Positions 35,861 through 48,430 of a stretch of 64,000 nucleotides of DNA are shown one piece after another. This DNA comes from Clavelina lepadiformis. Taxonomy: Eukaryota; Chordata; Ascidiacea; Aplousobranchia; Clavelinidae. The notes under the pieces are model-generated. The model ran no database searches. It worked only from the letters and a program-made list of their open reading frames with translations, and was not told the DNA's origin. Location of the stretch: contig NC_135243.1 in assembly GCF_947623445.1 (NCBI RefSeq), positions 22,452,479 through 22,516,478 on the forward strand. Direction: 5' to 3'. The translations under genes and the position numbers were made by a program. How positions within the stretch are numbered: position 1 is the stretch's first letter; each line of letters begins with the position of its first letter.

Positions 35861-36362
35861 TACTAATTTTGTCCTTTGTGTAAAATGAATAGAGGATAAT
35901 TTAAAGAAAAAACAAGTAGTTGAAACATAAAAGATTGGTACTCAGTGAGTTGGTAATAGACGTCTTTATGATAGTCCAAAGACAACGAATTTGAATATAA
36001 TGAAAATTGGTGAAAACTTCATGAAATCGAAGGTTTCACTTTCAAGACTACAAATTGTTGCCGTTTGTCTCTTTGAGAGTCAATGCAAGATCTGTTGCAC
36101 TCGCAGCAAAGCGTCTTGACTCTTGTGGACTAGTATGTTGGTGGCTGTTATGTTCATTAGAGTATAAAGTGCTGACTTTGTCGAATACCTAAACTTTTTT
36201 TGTTTTGTGGTTTTTGTTTGCAAAAGCATGACTAACATTCAACGTGCATAGGAATATGTTGGCTGAGTGTCATAGTTCCCAAGTGATGTTCTTGATTACT
36301 TCATCAAGATTCAGGAAACAGATATTTTGTACAATGTAAATGTGAAAATACTGGCATGTGTA

Positions 36363-37246
36363 CAGTGAGACCTCGTTAATCCGAACCACTTCGTTTCGTC
36401 AAAAAATGTCGGTTTAGCGGGGTATCCGGATTGTCGGAAAGTAAAAAATCAATAAGTCTTGCAAATGCAGTACCGTGTTCAAAACGCAGTATGCACCTTA
36501 CTCCAATTCTAAGTACCGAGTTTCTGGCTGGACAGCAACTAAAATTATATTTTTTGTATGATCCGACCCAGTGTCGAACCCCAGAACCACCGTATTAAAG
36601 ACGAATGCTCTAAGCCAGAAGTGACGAACATGCGGCCGCAAATTGGCTTTACAACCGCTCTTGCATGGCGAAGCATTCCGGCGGGACCAGCAGTCTTGAA
36701 CTTTCTTTGACCTGTTTCTAATCTTAGCGCAATGCGATATCAAAAGCTGATAGCACGATTGAGTTGGAGCAGCATGTCTTCAATAGATTGCCGCACTCAA
36801 ACGATGTACTGTACGTATTTTTTTGCGACCGCGGAAGCGTTGTTTGTTACTGTTGATGAACAATTTATTTTTTCGTTAAATTTTTAATTAAATTAAATTA
36901 AATTTTTTTACAAAGCGCAATGCTGTACAGTACTGTACTTTTGAATCAATAAAGACCGCAACGTTATTATGCGTAGATAATTAATCGGCTATTGTTTCGT
37001 CAACTAACTACATACTGTATTAGGACAATCGTGAATCATTTTCGCTTAACTGTTAATAATCCGGTTTATCGGATTTTATTGCTATTGATTTAGCACATTT
37101 GTTCCAAAACTTTTGTGTCGGAGTCGGACAGCGGGGTTTCCGGATTAAAGGGGTAAAATGCATAGGAAGAAATCCGTTCCCGGCAGTTTTGTGTCGGATA
37201 GCGGGGATTCCGGTTCATCGGGGTCCGGATTAACGAGGTCTCACTG
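36363..37246. mobile_element. pogo/Tigger-type MITE
   Basis: Left terminus CAGTGAGACCTCGTTAATCC and right terminus GGATTAACGAGGTCTCACTG are perfect inverted repeats over 20 bp, each bordered by TA (36361-36362 and 37247-37248). CAGTG...CCTCG termini and TA duplication are the pogo/Tigger signature. The subterminal zones repeat GTCGGxTAGCGGGGxxxCCGG (36410, 37125, 37190). There is no transposase; 884 bp. A tRNA-like sequence lies inside. Confidence 0.88.
36500..36640 (-). mobile_element. tRNA-like SINE inside the pogo MITE
   Basis: On the minus strand TGGCTTAGAGCATTCG (36602-36617) resembles a polymerase III A box and GGGGTTCGACACTGG (36568-36582) a B box, spaced as in a tRNA gene (about 35 bp). 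The tRNA cloverleaf is not intact and unrelated sequence follows, so a tRNA-derived SINE rather than a functional tRNA is likely. Ends and target duplication were not resolved. Confidence 0.5.
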
Positions 37247-37353
37247 TATATATCTTTTTTTAGGACGAACTATTTAGTAGTTTACTGTTGTAAATCATTG
37301 AAAACTACCAAACACCTAGAAGTCATCACCGCCATCACAGCAACATTTTTACG

Positions 37354-40300
37354 ATGAACTTGGAATTGCTGGGTAATAATGTTTCGTTGCTTTTTTGAAA
37401 TATATATTGTTTATGCTGTAGCTCTTTAGTATAAAAATAAAATTTCACTATTACATTACTAGACTAAGTCAAGTTAAGTTGCAATGTATGTGTATTGTAT
37501 AGATGACTAATAATTATTAAAAAAAATTTTTGTATCTAATACAAATAGTTTTTGATGGTATGAAAATTCTATCGCTGCATGCTTTTTTGTACATGTAGGT
37601 TTTTTATACTTCAATAATTCTGGATTTTCTTGTTTAATTTTTTGTAAGTGTTACAGACAATTTGAAGTTTTATGCATAGACGGAATAGTTAGTTTTTTCT
37701 TTAATGCACATGGTTTTTAACTTTATGTCTTTTCTGTGTGTTGTTTTATAGAATCATTTGGACAGAATTATCCCGAACAGTCTGATGGGACACTTGATAG
37801 CGGGTCGATGGCAGTAACGTGCACCTTTAATCGTCACGGAACTTTACTTGCTGTGGGGTGCACAGACGGTCGAATTGTTGTTTGGGATTTTTTAACAAGG
37901 GGAATCGCCAAAGTGTACAATGCACATGCGCACCCAGTTTGTTCGTTAAGGTTTGTTCAAATTTTGGCCTTGAATGAAATATGTACAGCCTGTATAACCC
38001 TTGGTTGGATTCATATTTATAACCTAAGCTACAGTGAAGTACACCGTATATATTTGGTTAGAATATGCTTGATTAAACTACAAGTTTGCAAATTGTGCGA
38101 GTGAAAATGACTGGTTTGTCGCTTTTATTTATGCAAAGTGAACAAGAGAATGGATAATTTAATTTTGTTCACATTAATTTATATACAGTTGGTCACGAAA
38201 TGGCAGACAACTCTTATCGGCTGGTACAGATAACCTGGTTTGCATATGGGATGTATTATCCGGCGAATGCCTTCACACATATCGCTTCTCAATGCCGATC
38301 ATGAAGGTACAATATGCTCCTCGTTCCTCCACAACTGCCCTTGTATGCCCTCTTAAACCTGCTCCAGTTCTACTTAGAGTTGGCGCAGAGCATCTTACCT
38401 TGCCGACTGTCGACGAGGTAACTGTACACCCTTTTTATATATAAACTGCCTTGTATGTTTTTACAATGTAGGCTGTTGTATTATTGTATTGCTATTGAGT
38501 CATTCCATGTATAATCAACCAGGCCCTGTAACCACTACTCTTGGATTTTGATAATTTCAATATATGTTATAGACCTTGGAAAAAGCCGAAGATTAAAAAA
38601 AAAATTTTGAAAATATCTCCAGGCGTTTTCGAGTTATTCAAGTTTGAAATTTTCGCCACACGATGGCTTTTGGCTAGTGAGCACTGGTCACGCTTTATGA
38701 TTTTCTTTAATATCTTTATTTCTGAAGGTAGAATAATAAAACAAATGTTGAATTTACCATTTTTGGGGTCAAGGAATTCATTTAAGCACATAAAAAACCT
38801 ATATCACACCTCCTTCATGGAGTAAATTAAGTTTTTTCATTGATGTCAAAGTTCAAGTTTACGACGCAATTACAAAAATAGCAATCGCATGGGAAACATA
38901 ATTTTTGCACTTTTGTGTAGCATGGTTCATGTATTTTCATGTATCCAAAAATTGGAAACTTGTTTTTTGTCCTTTAGGAATAAAGTTGGTTTTAACAGCA
39001 AGCACTATTTTTAAGATTCTTATAAGATGTAAAATGCAGATTTGAGCAATATCGTATAACTGGTCATGCATATATATGCAAGGTTGTAATTCCAAGGCAC
39101 CAACTGCTAGTGTTTAAAGATTATTCACCAAAAACATTAATTACTGCCTGCTAAAGGTGCACTCTGAGAGAGGTTACAGTAAATTTGAGTTCCTTTTTGA
39201 ACTTCAATTTTGCCTACTCCTATTTTGATTCTTATTATTTTATTATTATTATTCTTACTATTATTTTGATTTCATTTATGTATGAAAATGATGAATTTGC
39301 CCGCTTAACGCCTGGAATTAGAGATTATGTAAGTGTTTCCAAAAATTTTCATAAGCAAAAGAAGCTCATTTTGTGCAATTTGAAGGAATTATATGCCACA
39401 TTTTGTGAAAAATATCCCGAGCTGAAGATTGGATTCTCAAAGTTTTGTTCACTCCGTCCCAAATGGTGTGTCCCCGTATCGTCCAAAGGCACTCATTCTG
39501 TCTGTGTGTATCCAACATCAAAATGCAATCCTTCTGGTTGATGCTGCCAACAACAATGAAACATACAAAACATTGATTGACAAAATAGTGTGCAGCACGG
39601 AGAACAAAATGTGCATGTTGCATCGTTGTGAACAATGTCCTGGGTCTCAAGCACTAGAAGGCTTTTTGCTTGCACAGTATGATGAGGAACTTGATGATGA
39701 AGTCCAATGCCAATAATGGAAGTCTACAGACACGATGGATCTTATCACGGTGTTAATGATGAGATTTGAATGGATTCAAGAAATTATAAGAGTTTTGGAT
39801 GACCTTACAAAGCATTCATTCATAGCTAAATGCCAATCTAGATACTTAAACTCCAGAAAGAGTTCTTCCAGGTTCACGCTTCCAGGTTGAAATCACACTT
39901 GTGATGGAACAAATTCAGCATATTTTTATAATTTTTATACTGTCCAGCGCGACCGTCCGAGAAATATTCAACTTTAGTAATGGTGCTGGACAAGCTTGGA
40001 ATCAATGCAGTGAGTTTGTACAAAAGCCCATGCACAAAAGCTGTGTCATGTGTTAAGTCATCTGAAACAATGCAAAATGACTGCTGGTATCATCTGTTAA
40101 AGAACTCTTTCTGGAGTTTAAGTATCTAGATTGGCATTTAGCTATGAATGAATGCTTTGTAAGGTCATCCAAAACTCTTATAATTTCTTGAATCCATTCA
40201 AATCTCATCATTAACACCGTGATAAGATCCATCGTGTCTGTAGACTTCCATTATTGGCATTGGACTTCATCATCAAGTTCCTCATCATACTGTGCAAGCA

Positions 40301-43300
40301 AAAAGCCTTCTAGTGCTTGAGACCCAGGACATTGTTCACAACGATGCAACATGCACATTTTGTTCTCCGTGCTGCACACTATTTTGTCAATCAATGTTTT
40401 GTATGTTTCATTGTTGTTGGCAGCATCAACCAGAAGGATTGCATTTTGATGTTGGATACACACAGACAGAATGAGTGCCTTTGGACGATACGGGGACACA
40501 CCATTTGGGACGGAGTGAACAAAACTTTGAGAATCCAATCTTCAGCTCGGGATATTTTTCACAAAATGTGGCATATAATTCCTTCAAATTGCACAAAATG
40601 AGCTTCTTTTGCTTATGAAAATTTTTGGAAACACTTACATAATCTCTAATTCCAGGCGTTAAGCGGGCAAATTCATCATTTTCATACATAAATGAAATCA
40701 AAATAATAGTAAGAATAATAATAATAAAATAATAAGAATCAAAATAGGAGTAGGCAAAATTGAAGTTCAAAAAGGAACTCAAATTTACTGTAACCTCTCT
40801 CAGAGTGCACCTTTAGCAGGCAGTAATTAATGTTTTTGGTGAATAATCTTTAAACACTAGCAGTTGGTGCCTTGGAATTACAACCTTGCATATATATGCA
40901 TGACCAGTTATACGATATTGCTCAAATCTGCATTTTACATCTTATAAGAATCTTAAAAATAGTGCTTGCTGTTAAAACCAACTTTATTCCTAAAGGACAA
41001 AAAACAAGTTTCCAATTTTTGGATACATGAAAATACATGACCCATGCTACACAAAAGTGCAAAAATTATGTTTCCCATGCGATTGCTATTTTTGTAATTG
41101 CGTCGTAAACTTGAACTTTGACATCAATGAAAAAACTTAATTTACTCCATGAAGGAGGTGTGATATAGGTTTTTTATGTGCTTAAATGAATTCCTTGACC
41201 CCAAAAATGGTAAATTCAACATTTGTTTTATTATTCTACCTTCAGAAATAAAGATATTAAAGAAAATCATAAAGCGTGACCAGTGCTCACTAGCCAAAAG
41301 CCATCGTGTGGCGAAAATTTCAAACTTGAATAACTCGAAAACGCCTGGAGATATTTTCAAAATTTTTTTTTTAATCTTCGGCTTTTTCCAAGGTCTATAA
41401 CATATATTGAAATTATCAAAATCCAAGAGTAGTGGTTACAAATTTAAAAAAAATTGGTTGATTATACATGGAATGACTCTATTGTAAAAAGCCCGTTTTG
41501 TTCCCGCCATTTTACAAATCTCTTGGAAACAAATGTGGGTAATAGTTGGTGAGTTTTAGGTTGTAACTAGTGCTTTTGTGCTGTGTCATACATCTATTTC
41601 TGAAAATAGCTTTAAATTTCATAGAATGAACTTAGTGACCATGTTCAAGTTATAGATTTTACAAATCATTTGCCAAAATTTGATGGCTTCAAGGCATGAA
41701 ACCCTATGCTTAATTTGTATTATAACAGCTTGTCTCAGTAATAAATGTCACCAATTGGTTGTATAGGCGAAATACACACATGTAGCTGTCTTGCCTTAAT
41801 ATGTTTATAACGGTCGATTATGATTTTGCAATTGGCATTGTTCAGTTTCATCCAAATTACAGAACTTATACTAATCTCACTTGGTCACATCCATTTCATT
41901 ACTGTTTTTGGAAGTAAGCGTTTATGTTGTGCATACTTTCGTATTGTCTCAGGCCAGTGGTGGCGAAACATGTTTTTTTCTAAAAAGTTGACATTTTGTC
42001 ATGTCAATTTTACAAAAGTTTGCGAAAATGAAGCAGTTTTTCTCAATTTCACGCTAACAGCTGTTTTTGATTTGTTCATTTATTTGCATAACTTTTGCCT
42101 GTTCATAAGTTCTTTAATAAATATTTGTATCTTTTGCAGACTGATAATAATATTGTTGCCTCGTTTGATCGGAGAGGGGCACACATCTACACCGGCAACT
42201 CAAAGGGGAGAATAGCTGTGATTAGCACCAGCACATTAAAAGTTGTTGCATCATTTCGCGTTACCACGGGAACAGCAAATGTTGCAATTAAACAGATTGA
42301 ATTTGCAAGAAAGGGATCGTAAGTCATCGGGTTGTTTTAGCTTTTAATGTGTTACACATGTTAGCTTTTATACTTAATTGATGCTTTTTAACGGCTGCAA
42401 AAATTTGCAGCGTTTATTGTTTTGGTGGTTTACAAATGATAGTACACTAACTTCAATCAATCATCATTCATTTTATTTTTCACCAAAGCACGGTGGGGAC
42501 GATTCAAGCGCCAGTTGTTACTAGCAAGCGCCAATGAACAGGAAAAAATGACAACGCCGAAAAGGCTTAAAACGTGCTTATAAGAAATAACGTTGATATT
42601 TGCTGGTAACAACTTGCACGACCACTAAACCTATAATTAGTTAAATCCCTAAAACATAAGTTGAAAAAGCGAAAATTAAGCAGACGAGCAGGTGGTGTGT
42701 TCAAGCAACTGATGAATAAAAATTGCTTCAATGCTGTACATCAGTGGAACATCTTGTTGAACTTTACGTCATAAGTGTGGCGTAATAATGCTTGCCATGT
42801 TGTAGCAATGCTTTACTTTCATTGTGTGCTAGTATGTATTTCTATGGATCTGGTTTTTTTTAATCATCATCGTGCACTCTTGTGCTTAGGTGCTTTCTGG
42901 TGAACACGGCTGACAGAATCATTCGTGTTTATGACGGCAAGGAGGTGGTCATGTGTGGTAAAAGTGGTGAACCTGAACCAATTCAAAAACTACAGGACCT
43001 GGTCAACAGGTATCAGAGTTGTTTGACAAATTAATTTGACGACCAGAATAATACCACATTGAAATTAGCTCATGAATGGCATCTGACAAGGTACTGCCAT
43101 GTCCACATTGATCGAGCATATTGGCATATTTTTGCATTTGTTTATTATTGTCAAAGGAGCAAGCTCTCTTTAACCGTTCAGTCGAGTCAGACTCTCGGTC
43201 ACTCTATGAGTCGTCTTCCCCACAATATCGGTCACTCACTGCTTTCAAAGGAGCAAGCAGGCACCTAGGAGCTTATTAACTATCGTAAAATCCGCTCATG

Positions 43301-45798
43301 CAAATTTTCTTTGCCCTTCATAGATTACTCTAGGTAGACCAAGTTAGTTTTAAAATTACCGGGATTTGTCAATGTAAAACATGATTTCGCAGAACACCGT
43401 GGAAAAAATGCTGTTTTTCTGGCGATGGGGAATTCGTCTGCGCCGGATCTGCAAAGCAGCACCAACTTTATATTTGGGAGAAAAGTGTTGGCAATCTCGT
43501 AAAGATCTTACAAGGGATGAGAGGCGAACAGTTGTTAGATGTTGTGGTAAAAGACTTGCTGTAATATTTTATGTTAGAGTGAAGTTAACTTTGTTTATTG
43601 AATGTTGAACGCATGGACGTGCTGCCGTGCTACATTAACTAGATTTAAACCTGATTTTTTCCAGTGGCATCCAATTCGTCCTATGCTGTGTTCCATATCA
43701 AGTGGAGTGGTTTCAGTCTGGGCGCAGAATCAAGTTGTACGTTACCTCATATGCTGGCAATTGTGACGCAACAATTGCACGATTGCTCGTATTTAAACTG
43801 TTTGACTAAATATAAAATGCTGCCAAACTGAATCGGCCAAATCACAGTTTATCTTCAATTTTTTAGGAAAACTGGAGTGCATTTGCTCCGGACTTTTCAG
43901 AGCTTGATGAGAATGTAGAGTACGAGGAGCATGAGTCAGAGTTTGATGAAGAGGATGAAGATAAGAGCGAGAGTGAAAATGAAACGAAGCAGAAAGAGGA
44001 CGATCAGATCGAAGTTGATATCCTCACAATCGAACCTATTCGAGCGTTTTGCAGCAGGTGGTGGTGATTTTCGTTGGATTTTTACAAGTTTATTTATAAC
44101 GGAGTCAAAACATTAGATTTATCTCTGAAAGTACATTGTCAGAAATGCTGGCAGTTTGTTGGTTGTTTGTTGGTCTGGACACAATGTCCAGTTTTTGTTG
44201 CTTGCTTGCCTTCTAAAACAACAGATGCCAGATTTCAAATGTTTTCCACCGTAGATCAACATTAGGTTTCTGATCGGAAACCAGTTTTTCTTAGACTGGT
44301 CAAGTGTCTTCTTAAAAAGTCAAAATCTAACCACCTACTGGGATGACGTAGAGTTTCGGTAATTAATGCTCACATAAGTTAGAACACGAGACACATTTAC
44401 ACCGAGTTAAGAATGTCGGCATTTCCTGTGAATCTTATAATAAAGGAACTATTCAGTGAAAGCTCAAATACTTAATGCCTGATACTTCCAAATTTTTTGA
44501 TAATTTATAGTAACTTTGTTGGTTCCATTAAATTATAATTATCTATTAAACTGTTTGCTGCCTCAAAGCTCATTAACTTTAATTTTCAGTTTACTTCAAA
44601 TGTTTTTGTGGTATACAGAGCGTAATAGGGTAAAATGTTGTGAAAGCTCCTTGACTCGGCTTTCGAGACTACTCAAGTCAAAAATATCTGATAACTGCAA
44701 GCACTTAACTTGCCCATGCGAGACATTGCTGTTGAAGTACCAGTCATACCAACTTTTGTTAATTCATAGTAGATTCTTCGAAGTAGTTCAAATTGGTCTT
44801 TCCTGCATTGCTTTCGTGGGCTTCCACTGCCGTGTACTACAAGTGATGAAATGTGAAATAGATGTTGCGATTCGATGCATGTTTCTGTTTTTAACTTTCT
44901 TCGTTTTCAGTGATGAAGAAGACCAAGACCACGATTGCCTCGAATTCCTTCCAATATCTCCTGAAATCGATGAACCGGAAGAAAACATCTTGCTCCCTCC
45001 AGTGGATCCGACGAACCAGGTGAAGAATCCTTTAGTAATTATTTTCATTTGCGTGCATTTGTTGTGAAATCTATATTCACACCATTGCTATTATAACCGT
45101 GCTATCACCACTATTGTCATGGCTATAGAATTCTGGTTTAAGCTTATTAACAAAACTGTTATTATTATGATTTTATCATTAATTTGGAAATACTTAGATT
45201 ATTAATTGTTATTATTTACCATATTTAATTATTTATACTTGAAGGCACCAACCCCTGAGCCCGCTTCCAAAAAACAAAAGGTAAGTTGCCTGCTTCTAAA
45301 TACATCTCTCCTTGTATTTGAGAACAAAGTAATACCAGTCGCAACTTCATTTCCTCAAATATTTACAAAGGTTCACAACATTAAACTCGATGGCACCTCT
45401 GGTGGAGAAGAGCATCCTCTGATTTCCGGGAACAAAAAGAGCAAGAGAAGGAACACGGGAAGTCGAAATAAACCCGCGAAGTCTTTGAAAGATGGTAGGT
45501 TGTTTGTTGACGGCTTCTTGACTAAAACATGCAAGCCCCTTAATAACTCTTGGAAAGGAAAAGCATCAACACCTTATGTTGACGTCGAAATGATGAATAG
45601 TTTTATAAAAAGTGCTTGGGACTTGCAAATTTTCAAAGAAATACTTTGTTGAGCAGATTTTGGCGAAAAACTTATTTTTCTTACAATCATGAAACTTTGC
45701 AGACTCTTTTCTCAGGTAAAAGTCGCACCAAAGTCAAACAAAACAACAAAATTGGAGATGACGTAATAAGCATGGGAACCACTATCGCTGGATTATGA
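37354..45798 (+). CDS. RBBP5: RBBP5, WD40 subunit of COMPASS/MLL histone H3K4 methyltransferase complexes
   Basis: Twelve coding exons: 37354-37372, 37752-37950, 38189-38417, 42140-42318, 42890-43009, 43393-43546, 43665-43736, 43867-44057, 44911-45019, 45245-45280, 45371-45494, 45716-45798; 504 aa against 538 in human. The start MNLELLESFGQNYPE is the same as in vertebrates. WD40 blades fill residues 1-325 (TCTFNRHGTLLAVGCTDGRIVVWDFLTRG; ASFDRRGAHIYTGNSKG; FRVTTGTANVAIK; SSGVVSVWAQNQV). Exon 8 holds the activation segment and acidic Ash2L-binding stretch (AFAPDFSELDENVEYEEHES) and the WDR5-binding motif (IEVDILTIEP, about 369-382). RBBP5 bridges WDR5 and ASH2L and stimulates MLL/SET1 methyltransferases in the nucleus. 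The C-terminal tail is lysine-rich and poorly conserved. Intron 3 (3.7 kb, far longer than the rest) contains a 2983 bp palindromic transposon. Confidence 0.97.
39185..39716 (+). pseudogene. Transposon protein fragment, left arm
   Basis: Two overlapping frames encode FARLTPGIRDYVSVSKNFHK ... GFSKFCSLRPKWCV and NAILLVDAANNNETYKTLIDK ... MCMLHRCEQCPGSQALEGF. This family occurs as multi-copy transposon-linked genes in several animal groups (recollection). The coding run is interrupted and ends where the palindrome arm ends. Confidence 0.6.
39895..40782 (-). pseudogene. Transposon protein fragment, right arm continuing into the palindrome centre
   Basis: Mirror image of the left-arm fragment (40251-40782), but continuing into the single-copy centre on the minus strand, where SDDLTHDTAFVHGL and YFSDGRAGQYKNYKN follow. 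This matches the order of conserved blocks in the same protein family. The reading is interrupted; no intact protein. Confidence 0.6.
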
Positions 45799-47759
45799 TG
45801 CAATAATGGTCCGTCTTTGACGAATCAAATATCTTGGCCTGAGCCCAAGTGAGACGACCCTCGGTGCGGACAATGCCTCCATTGTTCTATATTGGGCGTG
45901 AAACTTACATTTGGACACAAACGTGTCATTTAATGTGTCATTTAATGTACACTTGAGGGATTAGTTTTGTATAATTCCAGGTCGATTCAACACAGAACCA
46001 ACATCTGTGTGTTGTAGACTTCTTGGCTTTAATCGAACGTTGTTGGAATCGTCCATGGATGGAGTTGACCGACTACCCTTATGTATTATTCCTTTAAAGG
46101 TTCTTAAGAAATTACAGATGATTATGTGTAAACTACTAGTTGTAGACGTTGATGTTGTTGCGAAGTTGGGCTGAGTCAGCACGTCTTGTCTGATTTATCA
46201 TGAATTTGGGAACTAGAGGCATTTAAATGTGCACAGTGCATTGTTGTGTTTTGCTTTTGGTGATAAAGTTTCTTCAGATTTTGTTACTGATATGTTTCAA
46301 TTAAGAACGTTTTTGCTACCGGTTTGTTTTCAGATTTCCTTTGAAACAGATAGTTTTTACGACCACTTAAATATTGAACTGTTTTTGAAGCGATTTGATT
46401 CAACACGCCCGATTACAAAAAGTTTTTTTAATAGAAATGTCAGAGTGAAAAATATTTTTTCCCGTACTTGGCATTGGCAGTGCTTTAGTTTTGTTCAATC
46501 TGACATAAATGCTTCAGTTAGTATAAGAAATATTTCTGTAAGAGTTAGGGCTACGCTGATTTTTGTGGTTTGAAGTAACAAATCAGAATGCCTTTCGTCA
46601 TTAGCTGCGATCACAGATTCTGCCTAATCTGCAAGACTGCAATTCGACTTATAAAAGCATTATTTATTATACTATTTTATCAAACCATCAAAAATGTTTA
46701 TGTAATGGTATTATTTTGTTCATAGAAATTTTTATACTGACATGTATAAAGTATCCACAATTATTATTATTACACAATTATTATCGTACGAAGTACTCAC
46801 AGTAAGCTTGACTGGTTTAAGCCAAACCTTTTGAATAGTTTAGTTTTCAACTTTCTCAAAGTGACCACTGAGATCGAACAATGACGACCTTCAAATGCGT
46901 ACAACGAAGTCTGAGACCGAGTCCTCACTGACATAATTCGGCAGATATTTCCGCTGAAAAAGGTTTTGCTTCATCGCGAGCCTGGCGCTCCGCTACTTGG
47001 CGCTACCGAGTCGTGAATTGCATTACACAAATGTGAAAATTAAAGTTCCTTCATTCACTATTCCACCAAAAAATCGTAAGTTGGAAGACATTTTTAACAG
47101 CTTCTTGTTAACACAACCGATATCTACCTTCTAATCTAAATCGAATTTCAGTTAAATCCGAAATAAAAAAGTATCTTTAACAATGGTGTTAGGTCAATAC
47201 TTAGAGTGAAATAGCTACTTTCTAAAATTAACTCCGTTAACTTGGTATGGCATTGACACATAATGAAATTGTCAGTTGACAACTTGCATTTGTGTAAGTG
47301 CTCAAGCGATATCTGCAATCGAACTTCACGTTTTTATTTATTATGTTAAAACTTTTTTATCAAAACCTTTCCTTGGTTTGTGTTCACATTTGTGAATTTG
47401 AAAAATAACACTGGTCAACACGATTTTTGGGGCAGACTGTGTTGGAGTCTTTTTTACCTAATTTTGGGGCGCTGAATCCGGATCTGGCATTTTTTTTTTC
47501 TATCACATCACGTTTTTGGATAATATATATGTTCATTATAAATAATAGGCCTATCGCAAATCAGAAACCGCCTCGAAATGTAGAGGTTGTTTTAATCAAA
47601 ACTGCTGGAACGCTTAATCATGCAAAACACGAACACAAAGCCTCGAAATCATTTAAAAAACATCACTAGAAACTAGCCGTTGAACAATCAATGTAATGAT
47701 ACAGAAATGCCACAATCTTTAAGAGCTTGAAAATTTTCGTTTTAATGGCTTTCGTTTAT
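45799..47759. other. Intergenic region downstream of RBBP5
   Basis: AT-rich; it includes the presumed RBBP5 3' UTR. Open frames at 46229-46573 and 47427-47669 have no recognisable similarity or splice context. No repeat ends seen. Confidence 0.4.
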
Positions 47760-48430
47760 GGGTAGTGGTGTAATTTTCTCTCTTCAAGTTCCAGCAGTAA
47801 TGTGCCATCATGTGGCAGTCCCATCGGCCTTGGTAGCGCTCTTTCATATAACTCTAATGTCTTAGTGAAAGCGCTCACCTTATTCTTCACTGAAGTCCCC
47901 AAGGTTTTCAGAAAAGTAATCTAAATGATTTTTCAGAAAATGTAGTTTTATGCTCATATTGCATTTCTTCTCTTGCATGCTGGATAACATTTCTTTTAAG
48001 AGGTCTGGATAGTTCTCTGTCTTTCTGTTGCCAAAGGAGTTACTAACAACTAAAGAAAAAGCATTCCAAGCCCTTGCTTCAACTGTGTTCATTGATGCTG
48101 CAAAGTTTGCCTACAGTTGTCATTGTTGTGTAACCTTTGTAGTGAAGTGGGTAAACCTTACAGGTTAAGGTACCATATACCACTTTTCATTACAGGTTCA
48201 TTATTTTTATGTCTACACATAATCTCCAACCATAATCACTGTACTTCAGTGTTTCCAGCACATTCTTAATGTTTTTATACGTTTCTTTGAGTGTCACAGA
48301 ATGTCCTACTGGAATCGATGCATATTTATTTCCATTGTGAAGTAACACGCACTTCAGGCTTCGTTTTGAGCTGTCAATTTTCTTTTACATTATACGAACA
48401 ATGTTATGTTTATTGTTGACAATATTTACG
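47760..48430 (-). pseudogene. Remnant of a transposon-type gene
   Basis: On the minus strand from 48390 downward: VLLHNGNKYASIPVGHSVTLKE and TYKNIKNVLETLKYSDYGWRL; after decay 47880-48092 reads EARAWNAFSLVVSNSFGNRKTENY and CNMSIKLHFLKNHLDYFSENLGDFSEE, and then GERFH and YQGRWD-like sequence near 47830. These blocks occur in this order in a protein family that is multi-copy in fish and insects and looks transposon-derived (recollection, no search). The coding frame is broken in several places. Confidence 0.6.

Larger units (their letters stand above)
38497..41479. mobile_element. Palindromic fold-back transposon in RBBP5 intron 3
   Basis: Bounded by GAGTCATTCCATGTATAATC and its inverted copy, with TATT directly outside each end (38493-38496 and 41480-41483), a likely 4 bp target duplication. 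Arms 38497-39867 and 40100-41479 are near-identical inverted repeats of about 1.37 kb. They differ by a small indel after the first 28 bases and a few bases elsewhere. The 232 bp centre is single copy. Reading from the right arm into the centre on the minus strand gives pieces of one protein (LTPGIRDYVSVSKNF, CSLRPKWCV, MCMLHRCEQCPG, then in the centre FCIVSDDLTHDTAFVHGL and VEYFSDGRAGQYKNYKN). The left arm therefore looks like an inverted duplicate of the right half. Superfamily not assigned. Confidence 0.9.

Noticed and set aside
36568-36617. Possible functional tRNA gene
   Set aside because: A and B box-like words are present but acceptor and anticodon stems do not pair; better explained as a tRNA-derived SINE.
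38541-41426. Palindrome as a CRISPR-like or bacterial structure
   Set aside because: There are only two long inverted arms, no spaced short repeats, and the surrounding gene is a spliced animal gene.
44516-45067. 183-codon open frame in the RBBP5 region
   Set aside because: Only its end (44911-45019) is the real exon 9; the remainder is intron that happens to be open.
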